64,000 nucleotides of DNA from positions 1,240,001 through 1,304,000 of the forward strand of contig NZ_CP072197.1 of NCBI RefSeq assembly GCF_018987235.1, in the 5' to 3' direction. The notes beneath the pieces were generated by a model that did no database searches, was not told the origin of the DNA, and saw only the letters and a list, made by a program, of their open reading frames with translations. Below, piece by piece: positions 36,987 through 46,628 of the stretch. Both the position numbers and the translations under genes were made by a program. The first letter of the stretch is position 1. Every line of letters starts with the position of its first letter. Source of the DNA: Lactobacillus crispatus (GTDB lineage: Bacteria; Bacillota; Bacilli; Lactobacillales; Lactobacillaceae).

Positions 36987-37951
36987 ACGCGTGGTGCTAG
37001 TTAAATCGTTTTAGTTAATAAAAAAGTCCAATCTTGTTAGACTCGACTTGTAAATAGTAATAATAGAAAAGAGTCTGATCTGATTGAACTGCCTTAAGCT
37101 TAAGCGTTTTAGCCACCATTTACAAGTTAGTTTTAAAGATTTAGTGATAATTTGTCGGCACTGGTATCGTTTGTATGCACCGGCTGAGTTTACTCATCGG
37201 CGAAATATTGATCAAATTAAAACTACGGACAGTCTGATTTTGGCTTTACTTATCTGGCAAGCTAAGACAGGAATTGAATCACAAAGAAGATTCTGTGAAT
37301 GTTTCAATTGTTTATCACACTCACGTTTTAATCGGCGTTCACGTCAGCTATTGCAATTGATTTATCAGATACGGCAAGAAATGAATAAAAAGGTTGACCT
37401 GAATGGACATTTCTTGATCATTGACAGCTTTCCGGTACCTGTTTGCCAACCAATTCGCAACTATCGTGCTAAAATTTTTCGCGGTTATGCCAACATTGGT
37501 TATAAGGCCACCAAGAAAATTTACTTCTATGGTTTCAAAGTTCATGCCATTGTTAGCGATGACGGTTACATTCTTGATTATGTCGTAACAAAAGCATCAG
37601 TTCATGATGCCAAGGAGACAGTTGAACTGATGGAAAATGCACATCCATCTAATTACTATCTTCTTGGCGACGAAGGCTATTTAGGCAAAGAACTGCATCA
37701 ACAGCTAAAACAAATGGGTTATGAACTTTGGACACCATATCGTAAAAATATGACAGGAGCTAAAAAGCACAATGATCATCAATTGATGGCTATTCGCAGA
37801 ACAATTGAAAGCGACTTTTCGCTTCTGACCTATTACAATGCCGAGAACAATCGAGCACGTAGTCTGATAGGCTTTCAAAGCCGGTTGGAAATTGCAATTT
37901 TAGCTTATAATTTGGCTTATTGTCTAGAACGATTTAACTAGCACCACGCGT
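36987..37951 (+). mobile_element. IS982-family insertion sequence
   Basis: A 965-bp element with about 25-bp near-perfect terminal inverted repeats starting ACGCGTGGTGCTAGTTAAAT. It is flanked by an 8-bp direct repeat ATGTAAAT at 36979-36986 and 37952-37959. Inserted in the opposite orientation to the interrupted ABC gene. Confidence 0.93.
37084..37941 (+). CDS. IS982-family transposase
   Basis: A 285-residue DDE transposase. The acidic residues are seen in FLIIDSFPVPVC (near 113), LLGDEGYLG (near 198) and RRTIESDFSLL (near 240). The start is a TTG at 37084, as no ATG or GTG occurs early in the frame; the true start could differ slightly. The stop codon lies within the right inverted repeat. 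The frame looks intact. Confidence 0.88.
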   Translation: MNCLKLKRFSHHLQVSFKDLVIICRHWYRLYAPAEFTHRRNIDQIKTTDSLILALLIWQAKTGIESQRRFCECFNCLSHSRFNRRSRQLLQLIYQIRQEMNKKVDLNGHFLIIDSFPVPVCQPIRNYRAKIFRGYANIGYKATKKIYFYGFKVHAIVSDDGYILDYVVTKASVHDAKETVELMENAHPSNYYLLGDEGYLGKELHQQLKQMGYELWTPYRKNMTGAKKHNDHQLMAIRRTIESDFSLLTYYNAENNRARSLIGFQSRLEIAILAYNLAYCLERFN

Positions 37952-37997
37952 ATGTAAATAAATCTTAAATAATTAGTTTTAATAAAGCCTTTGAAAC

Positions 37998-39593
37998 TCA
38001 ATCAGCGTCACCTCGATTAGTTAATTTAATTTGTCGATCAAACATTGAAACTAATTCTGTAGAATAATTGTGCGCAATCATAATTACAGTACTTGGAGTA
38101 TTCAATAAATTTTGTAATACTTGCTTCGTCCCAGCACTGTCAATTGCACTAGTCCCTTCATCGATCAATAGCCAAGGTGATTGATGAATCAAAGCTCTGG
38201 CTAACACAAGCTTCTGCCTTTGTCCTCCAGATAAATTTCCTTTATCCAAATCAATTTGACTATTAAGTCCAGCAGACATCTTATCCAAATCCTTGGTAAA
38301 ACCTACTTGATCTAATACACCTGAAATTTGATTATTTAAAGCACTATTAAACATCGTGACATTATTGGCAATTGTGTCAGGAAACAAGGTATTATCTTGA
38401 GCAATATAGCCTAATTCATCAAGATCAAAATTTAATTTTTGACCATTATGATCAAAAAAAATGATCTCACCTTGGCTGGGCGTTAATTTACCTAAAATTA
38501 ATTTAAATAAAGTTGACTTGCCAGTTCCACTATCACCAGTAAGCAAGATTTTTTCACCTTGCTTAACTGTAAAATCTGGGTAAGATAAATACTCACCATT
38601 TTTGAATTGTAAGGCCAGATCTTTTACTTCTAGCCTGTTAATCTTCTTAACTTGATGCTGATCTGGGGCTATTTTTACTGAAGCTTGAAGATTAGTAATT
38701 TCCTTATTCAAATCCTTGGTAGATTTAATTAAATTCCATTCCGTTACAAATGCTGAAACACCATTCATTACAGTTGAACTAAATTGAATAGTAGTAATTA
38801 CCGCACCAAAAACAATTTGTCCTTGCAAATATAAGTAAGCACATAAAACCATCAAGAGCATTTGTCCCACAATATTAACTACAAAGGTGATCATATCTGC
38901 AATAGCAATAGTTGCTCCTTGATGAATAGCTGCTTTTTTATATTCGTCTGCGCTTTGGTTAACTGATTCACTAAATATATTAAAACTGGCATATCTTCGT
39001 AATTCATCCAGGCCACTCATCCACTTGGCTAAAGTGTTTAAGAACTTTTCATTTTTCTTAGTAACCTTTATTGTGGCCGATGAAGTCATTTTTTCAAAAG
39101 TTTTAGGCAAAAATAATGAAATTGCAGTTAAAATCACCGTCATTACTACTAAAAACCAGTTAAATGAAAACAAAATTCCAATTGAGAAAAGCACAGACAA
39201 CAAGTACATAAAACCGTTTTTGATTGGTTTTAAATAATTCTGTGTTAGCTGATCAAGATTGGCAACCAATTCATTTTGCACTTTAGCAGTTTGGGCAATT
39301 TCATTTTTAAAAAAGTAGCGACTAATTTTTACACGAATTTGATGCAAATAAGATTGTGATTGCTTTCCGTATAAGTAATCTGAACTAGTAATCAAGGCTA
39401 ATCTAACTAGATCACAGCCAATAGCCAAACAAATAAAAATAATAAAGCCAAATAAATTCATTTTCTTTAGCTGGTTAAAGGCCGGGGTCATCAAATATTG
39501 CGAAGCAGCATCAACGGTTGTACCAATGATAACCATTAGAAAAATTAAAATAAATTTAGCTTTATTGACCTTAAAAATCCCTGTAATACTCAT
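37998..39593 (-). CDS. ABC exporter (fused permease and ATPase)
   Basis: A 531-residue half transporter with six helices and a C-terminal ATPase: Walker A GDSGTGKST, signature LSGGQRQ, Walker B LLIDEGTSAID. It is about 40% like its downstream neighbour by eye and overlaps it, so the two probably formed a heterodimeric exporter of peptides or drugs. With the partner broken by IS982 it may act as a homodimer or not at all. The ATG at 39593 follows GGAG by nine bases. Confidence 0.88.
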   Translation of the reverse strand: MSITGIFKVNKAKFILIFLMVIIGTTVDAASQYLMTPAFNQLKKMNLFGFIIFICLAIGCDLVRLALITSSDYLYGKQSQSYLHQIRVKISRYFFKNEIAQTAKVQNELVANLDQLTQNYLKPIKNGFMYLLSVLFSIGILFSFNWFLVVMTVILTAISLFLPKTFEKMTSSATIKVTKKNEKFLNTLAKWMSGLDELRRYASFNIFSESVNQSADEYKKAAIHQGATIAIADMITFVVNIVGQMLLMVLCAYLYLQGQIVFGAVITTIQFSSTVMNGVSAFVTEWNLIKSTKDLNKEITNLQASVKIAPDQHQVKKINRLEVKDLALQFKNGEYLSYPDFTVKQGEKILLTGDSGTGKSTLFKLILGKLTPSQGEIIFFDHNGQKLNFDLDELGYIAQDNTLFPDTIANNVTMFNSALNNQISGVLDQVGFTKDLDKMSAGLNSQIDLDKGNLSGGQRQKLVLARALIHQSPWLLIDEGTSAIDSAGTKQVLQNLLNTPSTVIMIAHNYSTELVSMFDRQIKLTNRGDAD

Positions 39594-39755
39594 TTGTCTC
39601 ATCTCCAAGCAAATTAAAATATTAAGAATATCTTATTTATGTTTAATATTACTGCTATTTTTTTAATATTCAATCACTTTTTACTAAGTGGTTAAAAAAA
39701 TAACTTGAACGGCAAAATTATTACTACATCTAGCTAATCCTTTAAGAAAAATTGG

Positions 39756-39795
39756 CAAAAAAATAGACTAGAAACTCATTATCAAGCTTCTAGCC
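39756..39795 (-). terminator. terminator of the 79-residue gene
   Basis: On the minus strand GGCTAGAA pairs with TTCTAGTC around a long loop, then a T run. Confidence 0.6.
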
Positions 39796-39814
39796 CATTA
39801 GTTTAATTCAATTA

Positions 39815-40054
39815 TTAACGGTAATTCTTCAAGAAATTCATCATCTTTTGATAAGCTGTATCATGATCTGCATCATATGCATCGACTACATCGACTACTT
39901 TATTATCCTTAGTAATAATACGGTACTCACGTAAGTCTTTCTTTTCATTAGCAACAACTGTAATCTCACCCTTACCTGGAGTAGAGAACAATTCTGGATT
40001 AAGTTCTTTATTCAACTTATCTGATAATTGTTGGTTAAATGCGATTGTATTCAT
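39815..40054 (-). CDS. 79-residue soluble protein of unknown function
   Basis: A charged small protein (MNTIAFNQQLSDKLNKELN) with a predicted helical start and a beta-rich middle (EITVVANEKKDLREYRII). AAAAGAGAT is upstream of the ATG. Own terminator, so monocistronic. No family recognised. Confidence 0.6.
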   Translation of the reverse strand: MNTIAFNQQLSDKLNKELNPELFSTPGKGEITVVANEKKDLREYRIITKDNKVVDVVDAYDADHDTAYQKMMNFLKNYR

Positions 40055-40279
40055 TTTTGTTTTTATCTCTTTTCTAAAAAATCCAACACAGACATTATAT
40101 CATTATTAGATAACGTTGATGAATTTAGTTTTATTTTTTATCAAGGAGAACTGTACCTGCAGAAGGATTATGATCAATTGCACCACTGATGGAGCAGTAA
40201 CACCTTCAATATAGCACAGCAATACTTATTCCAAAAATATCAATTTGTTATTTTGCCTTATTACTTTTACGTATAGATT

Positions 40280-40408
40280 TCACTTAATTAAATGCACAAC
40301 AAACATGGCAATTCCTAAGAATACAAAAATTAAGGCAACAATCATACTAGTTACTGTGCCGGTAACTAAACCTAAAATGATCATGCCAATAATTGAATAA
40401 ATATCCAT
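40280..40408 (-). CDS. 42-residue single-pass membrane peptide
   Basis: MDIYSIIGMIILGLVTGT then a second hydrophobic stretch ending VVHLIK; almost wholly hydrophobic. AAGGGA lies six bases before the ATG. No neighbour on the same transcript; function unknown. Confidence 0.5.
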   Translation of the reverse strand: MDIYSIIGMIILGLVTGTVTSMIVALIFVFLGIAMFVVHLIK

Positions 40409-40493
40409 TTGTTATCCCTTCAATTAAACAATAACAGCAGTATTTACTTTTATTATGTAGCATGAACACTTTAAAATACAATTTTAACGTATT

Positions 40494-41150
40494 TTAATTT
40501 GCTAACTTTTGATATAACGGCAATAGCTGCCCAATACCATCTAAGATGAAGTTTTCCATATCTGCAACTTGATCTTGCTTTCTAAAAGCAAATTTTCCTA
40601 ATAGGAAACTGGATTGAGTTGCTTCCTTATTAAATGAAGTCTGTTTTTCAGCATCTGTTAAATACTCATTTAAGGATAAATGATCAGCAAACTCCATTTC
40701 GTTTTTATCCCATAAGTACCAATTATTAGTTGTCCGCCCTTTTGCCCAATCAGGAAGATCAGTTAATAATTTATTGTATTGTTCAGGATTATCGCCGCGC
40801 TTTTCACTCTTATAATGCTGAAACATAAGATAAACCTGCAGCTGCTTATTATCCAGCATCGCGCCGATGCATGGACTTTTATCGGCTAAAGCATTCAAAC
40901 GATAAGCTGCCCAGTAATGATCGCGTAAGTTCCAACCATTGGTCCAACTTTCAACATGAACTTTAGCAAATTTATCTTGTGGTAATTTTTGATAAACATT
41001 TAAGTTTATTTCTTTCCAGGTCTGCCAAATTTCTTTAAAATCTGTTTTTATTTGCTCTAATTCATCTTCAGAATATTGCGATTTCAATTTTTTAAAAGAA
41101 AATTCATCCCGATCAAAAATTGCATACATTTCTTCAGTTAATTGCGTCAT
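40494..41150 (-). CDS. 218-residue cytosolic protein of unknown function
   Basis: Rich in aromatic and charged residues (WTNGWNLRDHYWAAYRL near 69-85, TNNWYLWDKNEMEF near 141-154); no membrane segment or signal. Starts one base after the GNAT acetyltransferase gene, so the two are co-translated. Not recognised. Confidence 0.65.
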   Translation of the reverse strand: MTQLTEEMYAIFDRDEFSFKKLKSQYSEDELEQIKTDFKEIWQTWKEINLNVYQKLPQDKFAKVHVESWTNGWNLRDHYWAAYRLNALADKSPCIGAMLDNKQLQVYLMFQHYKSEKRGDNPEQYNKLLTDLPDWAKGRTTNNWYLWDKNEMEFADHLSLNEYLTDAEKQTSFNKEATQSSFLLGKFAFRKQDQVADMENFILDGIGQLLPLYQKLAN

Positions 41151-41151
41151 T

Positions 41152-41643
41152 TTACAAAGCCCTTACCATATTTACGCTAATAACACCAGTTGGATCTGGA
41201 ATATCATCATTGGTCTCGCCTTCATTATAAAAACCACGTTTTTCATAAAATTTAATCAGTTTCGGTAAACAAGTTAAAGATATAGCTTGACGATTTTGCT
41301 TTCTGCCCTCTTGCGCTATTGCTTCAATTAATTTTGTCGCTACGCCTTGTTTGCGGTATTCAGGCAAGACCGCTAAACTCAAGACCATTTGATAGCGATC
41401 ATCTTTTTGATTAGGATGATTTTCAAAATATAATTCATCTTCAATATAGCGTTTATTAAAAGCAGGACCAAAAATATGACCAATCACTTTTCCATCTTCT
41501 TGTGCAACTAAAAAAGTATCAGGATAATTCTCAATTCTACCAATCATATCTTGTTCAGTTTGCTTTTTAGTCATCTTAAATGCGTCAGATTCCAGTTCTA
41601 CTACTTCATTTAAATCATCCATTGTTACGGTGCGAATGATCAT
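41152..41643 (-). CDS. GNAT-family N-acetyltransferase
   Basis: A 163-residue acetyltransferase. The acetyl-CoA motif V-x-x-x-x-RKQGVATKL is at about 85-97 (AVLPEYRKQGVATKLIEAI), followed by CLPKLIKFYEKRGFYNEGE, the usual motif B. The substrate is unknown. AGGAGG is best spaced for the ATG at 41643. Forms a two-gene unit with the unknown protein downstream. Confidence 0.85.
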   Translation of the reverse strand: MIIRTVTMDDLNEVVELESDAFKMTKKQTEQDMIGRIENYPDTFLVAQEDGKVIGHIFGPAFNKRYIEDELYFENHPNQKDDRYQMVLSLAVLPEYRKQGVATKLIEAIAQEGRKQNRQAISLTCLPKLIKFYEKRGFYNEGETNDDIPDPTGVISVNMVRAL

Positions 41644-41732
41644 AATAAGCATCCTCCTTAGGTTTATCTCTAAAAGTGAAAAAGGGTTCAAAAGTCATCT
41701 AGACTCTTGAACACTATATTATTACTCTCTAT

Positions 41733-42815
41733 TTAATTCTTCCACCTTAATTTAAGACGATCTTGCTCAGTCTTTTTTTGAAAATACGTCTTCACCTTCG
41801 GCACTACTTCTTCTCCATAAATTCTAATTGCATCCATGACATCTTCATGCGGCATTGAAGCAATTGGCAAATGAAGATAGAAGCGAGTTAACCCAAGTTC
41901 TTCCATGACTTTGATGATCTTATTTGCAACTGTCTCGCTATCGCCAACAAAAATAGCTCCATTTTCTCCAACTGCCTCAAGATATTGTTCATATGTCATC
42001 CCTGTCCATTGTGGTCTTTCTTTACTAATTTGATCAACTAGCAATTTAGTAGGATAAAAATAATCCTTGATGGCTTTTTCTTTATCCTGATTCAGCCAGC
42101 CCCAAGAGTGTGCAGCAATTGGCATCTTCGTTAAATCATTGCCAACTTTTTCTGCAACTCTTCTGTACAACTTAATTAGTGGTTTAAAGTGCAAAGGATC
42201 ACCGCCAATTATCGCATAAACGATTGGCAAACCTAACTCTGCAGTTCGGATAGTCGATTCTATGCTTCCGCCTGTAGCTACAGAAATAGGGATTGGCTTT
42301 TTAGTGCGCGGATAAATTCCTTTATGATCAACTCTAGGTGTAAACTTTCCTTTTGGCCAATCGAGAATTTCTTCTTTGTTCATTTTGAGTAGCATTTCAA
42401 GCTTTTCAATAAAAAGTTCATCGTAATTTTCTAAATCATAGCCAAATAAATCAAAGGCCTCAGTGAATGATCCTCGTCCAGCCATGATTTCAACTCTACC
42501 CGGTACAATTGCATCCATTGTTGCATATTGTTCATAAACTCTAATTGGATTAATTGTTGGTAGATTTGTAGTAGCACTTGAAAGATGGATTTGCTTAGTT
42601 TTCGAAGCAGCAGCTGCTAAAATGATTTCTGGTGCTGAGATAGCGAAATCCTTGCGATGGTGTTCACCGATTGCAAATGCATCAATATTCAATTTATCTG
42701 CAAGAACGATTTCTTCTAATAAATCCCTGATTCTTTGATCATGACTAATTGCTTTTCCTGTTGTTTCAAGTGGTGTAGTTTCACCAAATGATGAGATACC
42801 TAATTCGATCTTCAT
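41733..42815 (-). CDS. luciferase-like flavin-dependent oxidoreductase
   Basis: A 360-residue LLM-class protein. Seen: GEHHRKDFAISAPEIILAAAA near 55-75, LSSATTNLPTINPIRVYEQYA, and AGRGSFTEAF. These bind FMN or F420-type cofactors; partner reductase unknown. The ATG at 42815 follows AGGAG by nine bases. It stands between the MFS exporter and GNAT genes. Confidence 0.88.
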   Translation of the reverse strand: MKIELGISSFGETTPLETTGKAISHDQRIRDLLEEIVLADKLNIDAFAIGEHHRKDFAISAPEIILAAAASKTKQIHLSSATTNLPTINPIRVYEQYATMDAIVPGRVEIMAGRGSFTEAFDLFGYDLENYDELFIEKLEMLLKMNKEEILDWPKGKFTPRVDHKGIYPRTKKPIPISVATGGSIESTIRTAELGLPIVYAIIGGDPLHFKPLIKLYRRVAEKVGNDLTKMPIAAHSWGWLNQDKEKAIKDYFYPTKLLVDQISKERPQWTGMTYEQYLEAVGENGAIFVGDSETVANKIIKVMEELGLTRFYLHLPIASMPHEDVMDAIRIYGEEVVPKVKTYFQKKTEQDRLKLRWKN

Positions 42816-42907
42816 TTCTATCATCTCCTAAATCATTTACTTACTTTTTGTAAGCAAAATAATAGCAGATAATTTTTGAAAAAGCAATATCTTGAATATG
42901 TGATCCT

Positions 42908-44296
42908 TTACTTAGTTGCAGTTCTTCTACCAACATATTTGATAAATAAAGCCATGATTAAAATAACTAAACATAAAAGAAAAATATATGCATGCTGTGT
43001 TCCGATTCTGGTTAAATCAGCTGACTTAGTACCTTTTTGACTAGAAGCAACGATTGCTGAGGTAATTGAGGTTCCAACAGCACCAGCAAATTGTTGAGCA
43101 GTATTTAAAATTGCATTACCTTGAGTAGTTTTACTCTCATCAATTACTGCCAAAGTATCAGTCATGACATCTCCCAATATCATTCCCATTCCTGCCATGT
43201 AAATGATATAAACTATCAATATAAAAATATTATTCATCTGATTAGGTAATACTGCAAAAAACAATGTTTCAAGCAACATCAAACTTACACCAAATAAAAT
43301 AGGTTTGCGTGCACCATAATTATCTAGCAACCGACCACCAATTGGACCCATGATTGCACCAGCAACTCCTGCTGGCAAAACAATCAAGCCTGCTAAAAAA
43401 GCAGTATTATGATTAACCAATTGAATGAAATTTGGCAATAAAAATGCATTACCCAAAGAAATTAGTTGAATGCAGAAAAAACCAATAATATGACCTGTAA
43501 AACTATGATTTTTAAATAATTTTAGATCCAAAATTGGTACTTTAATTCGATTAGATCTCCAAATTAACAGAGCTAAAGCTAATAAAGCAATCAAAATTGG
43601 AATAGCAGTTGCACCCAATTGTCCTGTTCCTAAGTTGCTAAAGCCAACCAGCATCCCAATAAAGAAGATTGCAATTATGATAAAGCTAAGGCGATCAATC
43701 TTAACTTTTTTAACAGCAGATTTTTGTTCAATACCCCAGATGCCTAATAACAATGAAATAATAATCAATGGAATTAAAAACCAAAAGACCCAACGCCAAT
43801 TCAATGCCTGTAGGACGATTCCGCCAAAGGTTGGCCCAAGTGCTGGTGCGATTCCAGTGATCATACTGCCGACACCCATCATAGTACCAACTTTACCCTT
43901 AGGCACTTGTTCTAAAATGATGTTAAACATTAATGGCAGGGCGATTCCAGTACCAATGCCTTGAATTACTCTTCCGAGCAATAGCACCGGAAAAATTGGT
44001 GCAGTAGCATCAACTATTAAGCCAAGTAAAAACAAAAAATTAGCGGTTAAAAATAGACTTTTAGTTTTATATGAACTTTTTAATGCAGCAGAGATTGGCC
44101 CGATAATTGAAACTGCAAGCAAATAAATTGAAGTCATCCATTGCACAACATTGGTTGAAACATTAAAATCACGCAACAAGGTTGGAAAAGCAATATTCAT
44201 TGAAGTTTCAACTAGAACGCCAGAAAATGACATTAATCCCGTGGCAATTACTGCTGCAAACACTTTTGATGATATTCTTTCATTATTTGGTTCCAT
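42908..44296 (-). CDS. MFS multidrug exporter, DHA2 (14-helix) type
   Basis: A 462-residue major facilitator with about 14 helices. Motif C-like GIAPALGPTFGGIVL near 149-163 marks an antiporter; WRWVFWFLIPL is typical of the EmrB/QacA group. The ATG at 44296 follows GGAGG and overlaps the MarR gene by 14 bases, so the pair is co-expressed and probably self-regulated. Confidence 0.88.
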   Translation of the reverse strand: MEPNNERISSKVFAAVIATGLMSFSGVLVETSMNIAFPTLLRDFNVSTNVVQWMTSIYLLAVSIIGPISAALKSSYKTKSLFLTANFLFLLGLIVDATAPIFPVLLLGRVIQGIGTGIALPLMFNIILEQVPKGKVGTMMGVGSMITGIAPALGPTFGGIVLQALNWRWVFWFLIPLIIISLLLGIWGIEQKSAVKKVKIDRLSFIIIAIFFIGMLVGFSNLGTGQLGATAIPILIALLALALLIWRSNRIKVPILDLKLFKNHSFTGHIIGFFCIQLISLGNAFLLPNFIQLVNHNTAFLAGLIVLPAGVAGAIMGPIGGRLLDNYGARKPILFGVSLMLLETLFFAVLPNQMNNIFILIVYIIYMAGMGMILGDVMTDTLAVIDESKTTQGNAILNTAQQFAGAVGTSITSAIVASSQKGTKSADLTRIGTQHAYIFLLCLVILIMALFIKYVGRRTATK

Positions 44297-44711
44297 TTTT
44301 TCCTCCATTTTTGACAAATTTTAAAACTTTTAGTGCCGTATTTATTTCAGCTTGTGTAAAATGACTACGAACTTTTCGATCATCTTGACGCATATAATCT
44401 TTTATCTTGGGAATAAATGATTTACTCTTAGCAGTTAAAGAAACATCCTTCTGTCTTTTATCGACCGCATTAGTAACGCGTTTAACTAAATCTCTTTTCT
44501 CCATTCTTTGAATCATGATTGTCACCGTTGAACGCTTTAAATCTAGTTCCTTTTCAATTTCATGTTGTGAAACAGTTTGATTTTGATGATTAGAAATAAA
44601 ATCTAAAGTTGTCATTTGAACGCCGGTGATACCCAAAGTGTTAGCAAACGTCTCTCGTTCACGATCTATTTGAACGGAAGATTGCTTAATAACCTTTTTT
44701 ATCGGTTCCAT
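44283..44711 (-). CDS. MarR-family transcriptional regulator
   Basis: A 142-residue winged-helix regulator: TLDFISNHQNQTVSQHEIEKELDLKRSTVTIMIQRMEKRDLV is the DNA-binding core (about 33-74), followed by KRQKDVSLT of the wing. It heads the operon with the MFS exporter and likely represses it. AGGAGG precedes the ATG at 44711. Confidence 0.88.
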   Translation of the reverse strand: MEPIKKVIKQSSVQIDRERETFANTLGITGVQMTTLDFISNHQNQTVSQHEIEKELDLKRSTVTIMIQRMEKRDLVKRVTNAVDKRQKDVSLTAKSKSFIPKIKDYMRQDDRKVRSHFTQAEINTALKVLKFVKNGGKNGTK

Positions 44712-44760
44712 ATAGGTCCTCCTTTTGTTAGATGTCAAACATATTTTTTACTAATTTGAG

Positions 44761-44775
44761 ACTTTGGTTCAAAGT
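44761..44775. promoter_or_regulatory. candidate operator between MarR and LysR genes
   Basis: A perfect inverted repeat ACTTTG-GTT-CAAAGT in the divergent intergenic region, about 50 bp upstream of the MarR start. MarR proteins bind such short palindromes. Confidence 0.35.
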
Positions 44776-44909
44776 AAATACTAGTAAATATCTATTTCAT
44801 CATTTGACGTAAAACTCACATCTAATTCTTCACTAAGAAAAGGATTTTAGTTACATTTGTTGCTAAAATAGATTTATTATTTCTACTCAAAATAAGGAGT
44901 TAATCATAA

Positions 44910-45491
44910 ATGAATAAACTAAACTTCGAACTACTGCATATTTTTGAAGTTGTTAGTAGATTTGCTAGCTTCAGTCAAGCTAGCAACTATCTCTACCTAG
45001 ACCAATCTACTGTCAGTAAAAAAATTAGACAGCTAGAAGCTATTGTCAATAAGAAATTATTTATTAGGAATACTGATGGTATTGTCCTCACTGCTGCTGG
45101 ACTTGCTTTTAAAAATAAGTCAGATAAAATACTTCAAGATTTAAAAGAAATAATTGCGCTAAAGCCAACTATAACCACCTTACGAGTCGGGGTATTTGAT
45201 AATATAAGTGCCTATCTGATGCCCGATATTTTTGCTGAAAATTTTAATCAATTTAAAAGATTAAAGATCAGTTCTAACAGTATAGAACTAGTTAATCTAT
45301 TTAATGAGGGAAAATTAGATGCAATAGTTATCAATAGCGACTTCTTTACTCAAATTCAAGGTTCTGCAATTGAGACGCAAATTACTAATGAATCTTTTGC
45401 AATTCTCTTTCGCAAAAATAATGCTCTCATTGCAAGCCAAAATAGTATTTCGTTAAATGATTTAAAAAATAAAAATCGTAAATCAAAATAA
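44910..45491 (+). pseudogene. LysR-type regulator, truncated C-terminus
   Basis: 193 residues: an intact LysR HTH (FASFSQASNYLYLDQSTVSKKIRQLE near 18-43) and the first part of the effector-binding domain (LRVGVFDNISAYLMPD). Typical family members are ~290 residues, so the last third is missing and the frame ends in a random-looking KNKNRKSK. AAGGAG precedes the ATG. It may still bind DNA, but normal effector control is unlikely. Confidence 0.7.
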
Positions 45492-45557
45492 CTATTATAA
45501 AAAATATTTATTGGTAATAGTTAGCTATGCATAAAGCGAATGAATAAGGATTATTAA

Positions 45558-45683
45558 TTAGCTATTACGTTTCTTAATTTGGCGATTTTGTGTTAACTTG
45601 ATTGTTATCCAAATAACAACGTATGAAAGAATAAAAATAAACAATGTCCAAATATTGATAGACCAATCATTTAACAACATCAT
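45558..45683 (-). pseudogene. remnant resembling the end of a DUF3021-type membrane protein
   Basis: About 41 codons: MMLLNDWSINIWTLFIFILS, then a helix and a basic tail ending RQIKKRNS. The last helix plus basic tail looks like the C-terminus of DUF3021 proteins that accompany LytTR regulators. No good ribosome site and no upstream part in the window, so treated as a remnant. It lies behind the truncated LysR gene, which suggests a deletion here. Confidence 0.3.
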
Positions 45684-45895
45684 TATTGATGAATAAGCTA
45701 AAAGTTCCAATTAACATAAAAAGTCTTCCTTTCCGAATTCACTATTTAAATAAGTGGTTAAATTCAAAATACAAGATGTTAAAATTCAAAAGTAAAATTT
45801 TAAATTCTAAAAATTAATATCTGTAAGCTAAATATTTAAGTTATTGAACTGACTTTGCTATATTTAAGTTAAAAGATAATAAAAGGAGGAATTTC

Positions 45896-46390
45896 ATGAA
45901 AGTTACTTTTAAAGGAAAAGAAGTTCAATTAATTGGTATGCCACCTAAGGTTGGCGATGAAATGCCTAATTTTACAGTTTTAGACAAAAATAAGCAAGAA
46001 GCTACTAAAGATAGTTTATTAGGTAAAAATACTTTGATCAGTGTTGTACCAGATATCAACACACCTGTCTGCAGCATTCAAACTAAAACTTTTAACCAAA
46101 CAATGGATCAGTTTCCTGACGTTAACTTTTTAACTATTTCAACTAATACCATCAAAGACCAGCAAAATTGGTGTGCGGCTGAAGGTATTAAAAATATGCA
46201 ATTAATGTCTGATGAAAAATTATCTTTTGGTAAAGCTACTGGCTTACTAATACCAGAATCTGGAATACTAGCACGCAGTGTGTGGATTCTTGAGCCTAAC
46301 GGTAAAATCGTTTATCGTGAAATTGTTGATGAAATTACTCATGAGCCCGATTATAATACTGCTGTAAATGAATTAAAAAAGTTGCTGTAA
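45896..46390 (+). CDS. tpx: thiol peroxidase
   Basis: A 164-residue Tpx-type peroxiredoxin that reduces hydroperoxides. Peroxidatic Cys in VPDINTPVCSIQTKTF near residue 60, resolving Cys in QNWCAAEGI near 95. Length fits. AAAAGGAGG precedes the ATG. Single gene with its own terminator. Confidence 0.94.
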   Translation: MKVTFKGKEVQLIGMPPKVGDEMPNFTVLDKNKQEATKDSLLGKNTLISVVPDINTPVCSIQTKTFNQTMDQFPDVNFLTISTNTIKDQQNWCAAEGIKNMQLMSDEKLSFGKATGLLIPESGILARSVWILEPNGKIVYREIVDEITHEPDYNTAVNELKKLL

Positions 46391-46400
46391 AATTTAAAAA

Positions 46401-46444
46401 AGATTGCCTCAGTATATACACATATGCTAAGGTAATCTTTTTTT
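46401..46444 (+). terminator. terminator of tpx
   Basis: AGATTGCCT pairs with AGGTAATCT (one G-U) around a 20-base loop, then seven T. Confidence 0.8.
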
Positions 46445-46628
46445 CTACCCAAAGTCAAGTATTATCAATGATTTAAGAAAATAAATTTACTTGTTTTAAT
46501 GATGCGAATAAGGTTAAAGCAAATAAGAGTTTAAATTTAAGAAAAAGCGAAAGTACCACAAATAAGCCTATGAATACTTGTAGTTTTTCCATAGGTTGCT
46601 TATACTTAAGTTGATTATTTGATTTCAG

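Larger units (their letters stand above)
35445..38001 (-). pseudogene. ABC exporter half, interrupted by IS982
   Basis: Reconstructed without the insertion, the gene starts with TTG at 38001 (MSFKGFIKTNYLRFIY), overlaps the stop of the upstream ABC gene, and encodes about 527 residues. The IS982 element splits codon 17, leaving a 492-residue frame starting at 36923 that lacks the first membrane helix. The remnant keeps helices 2-6 and the ATPase domain: Walker A GDSGAGKST, signature ISGGQRQ, Walker B ILIDEGTSA. No start codon in the IS drives it in frame, so the protein is probably lost or truncated. Confidence 0.88.
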
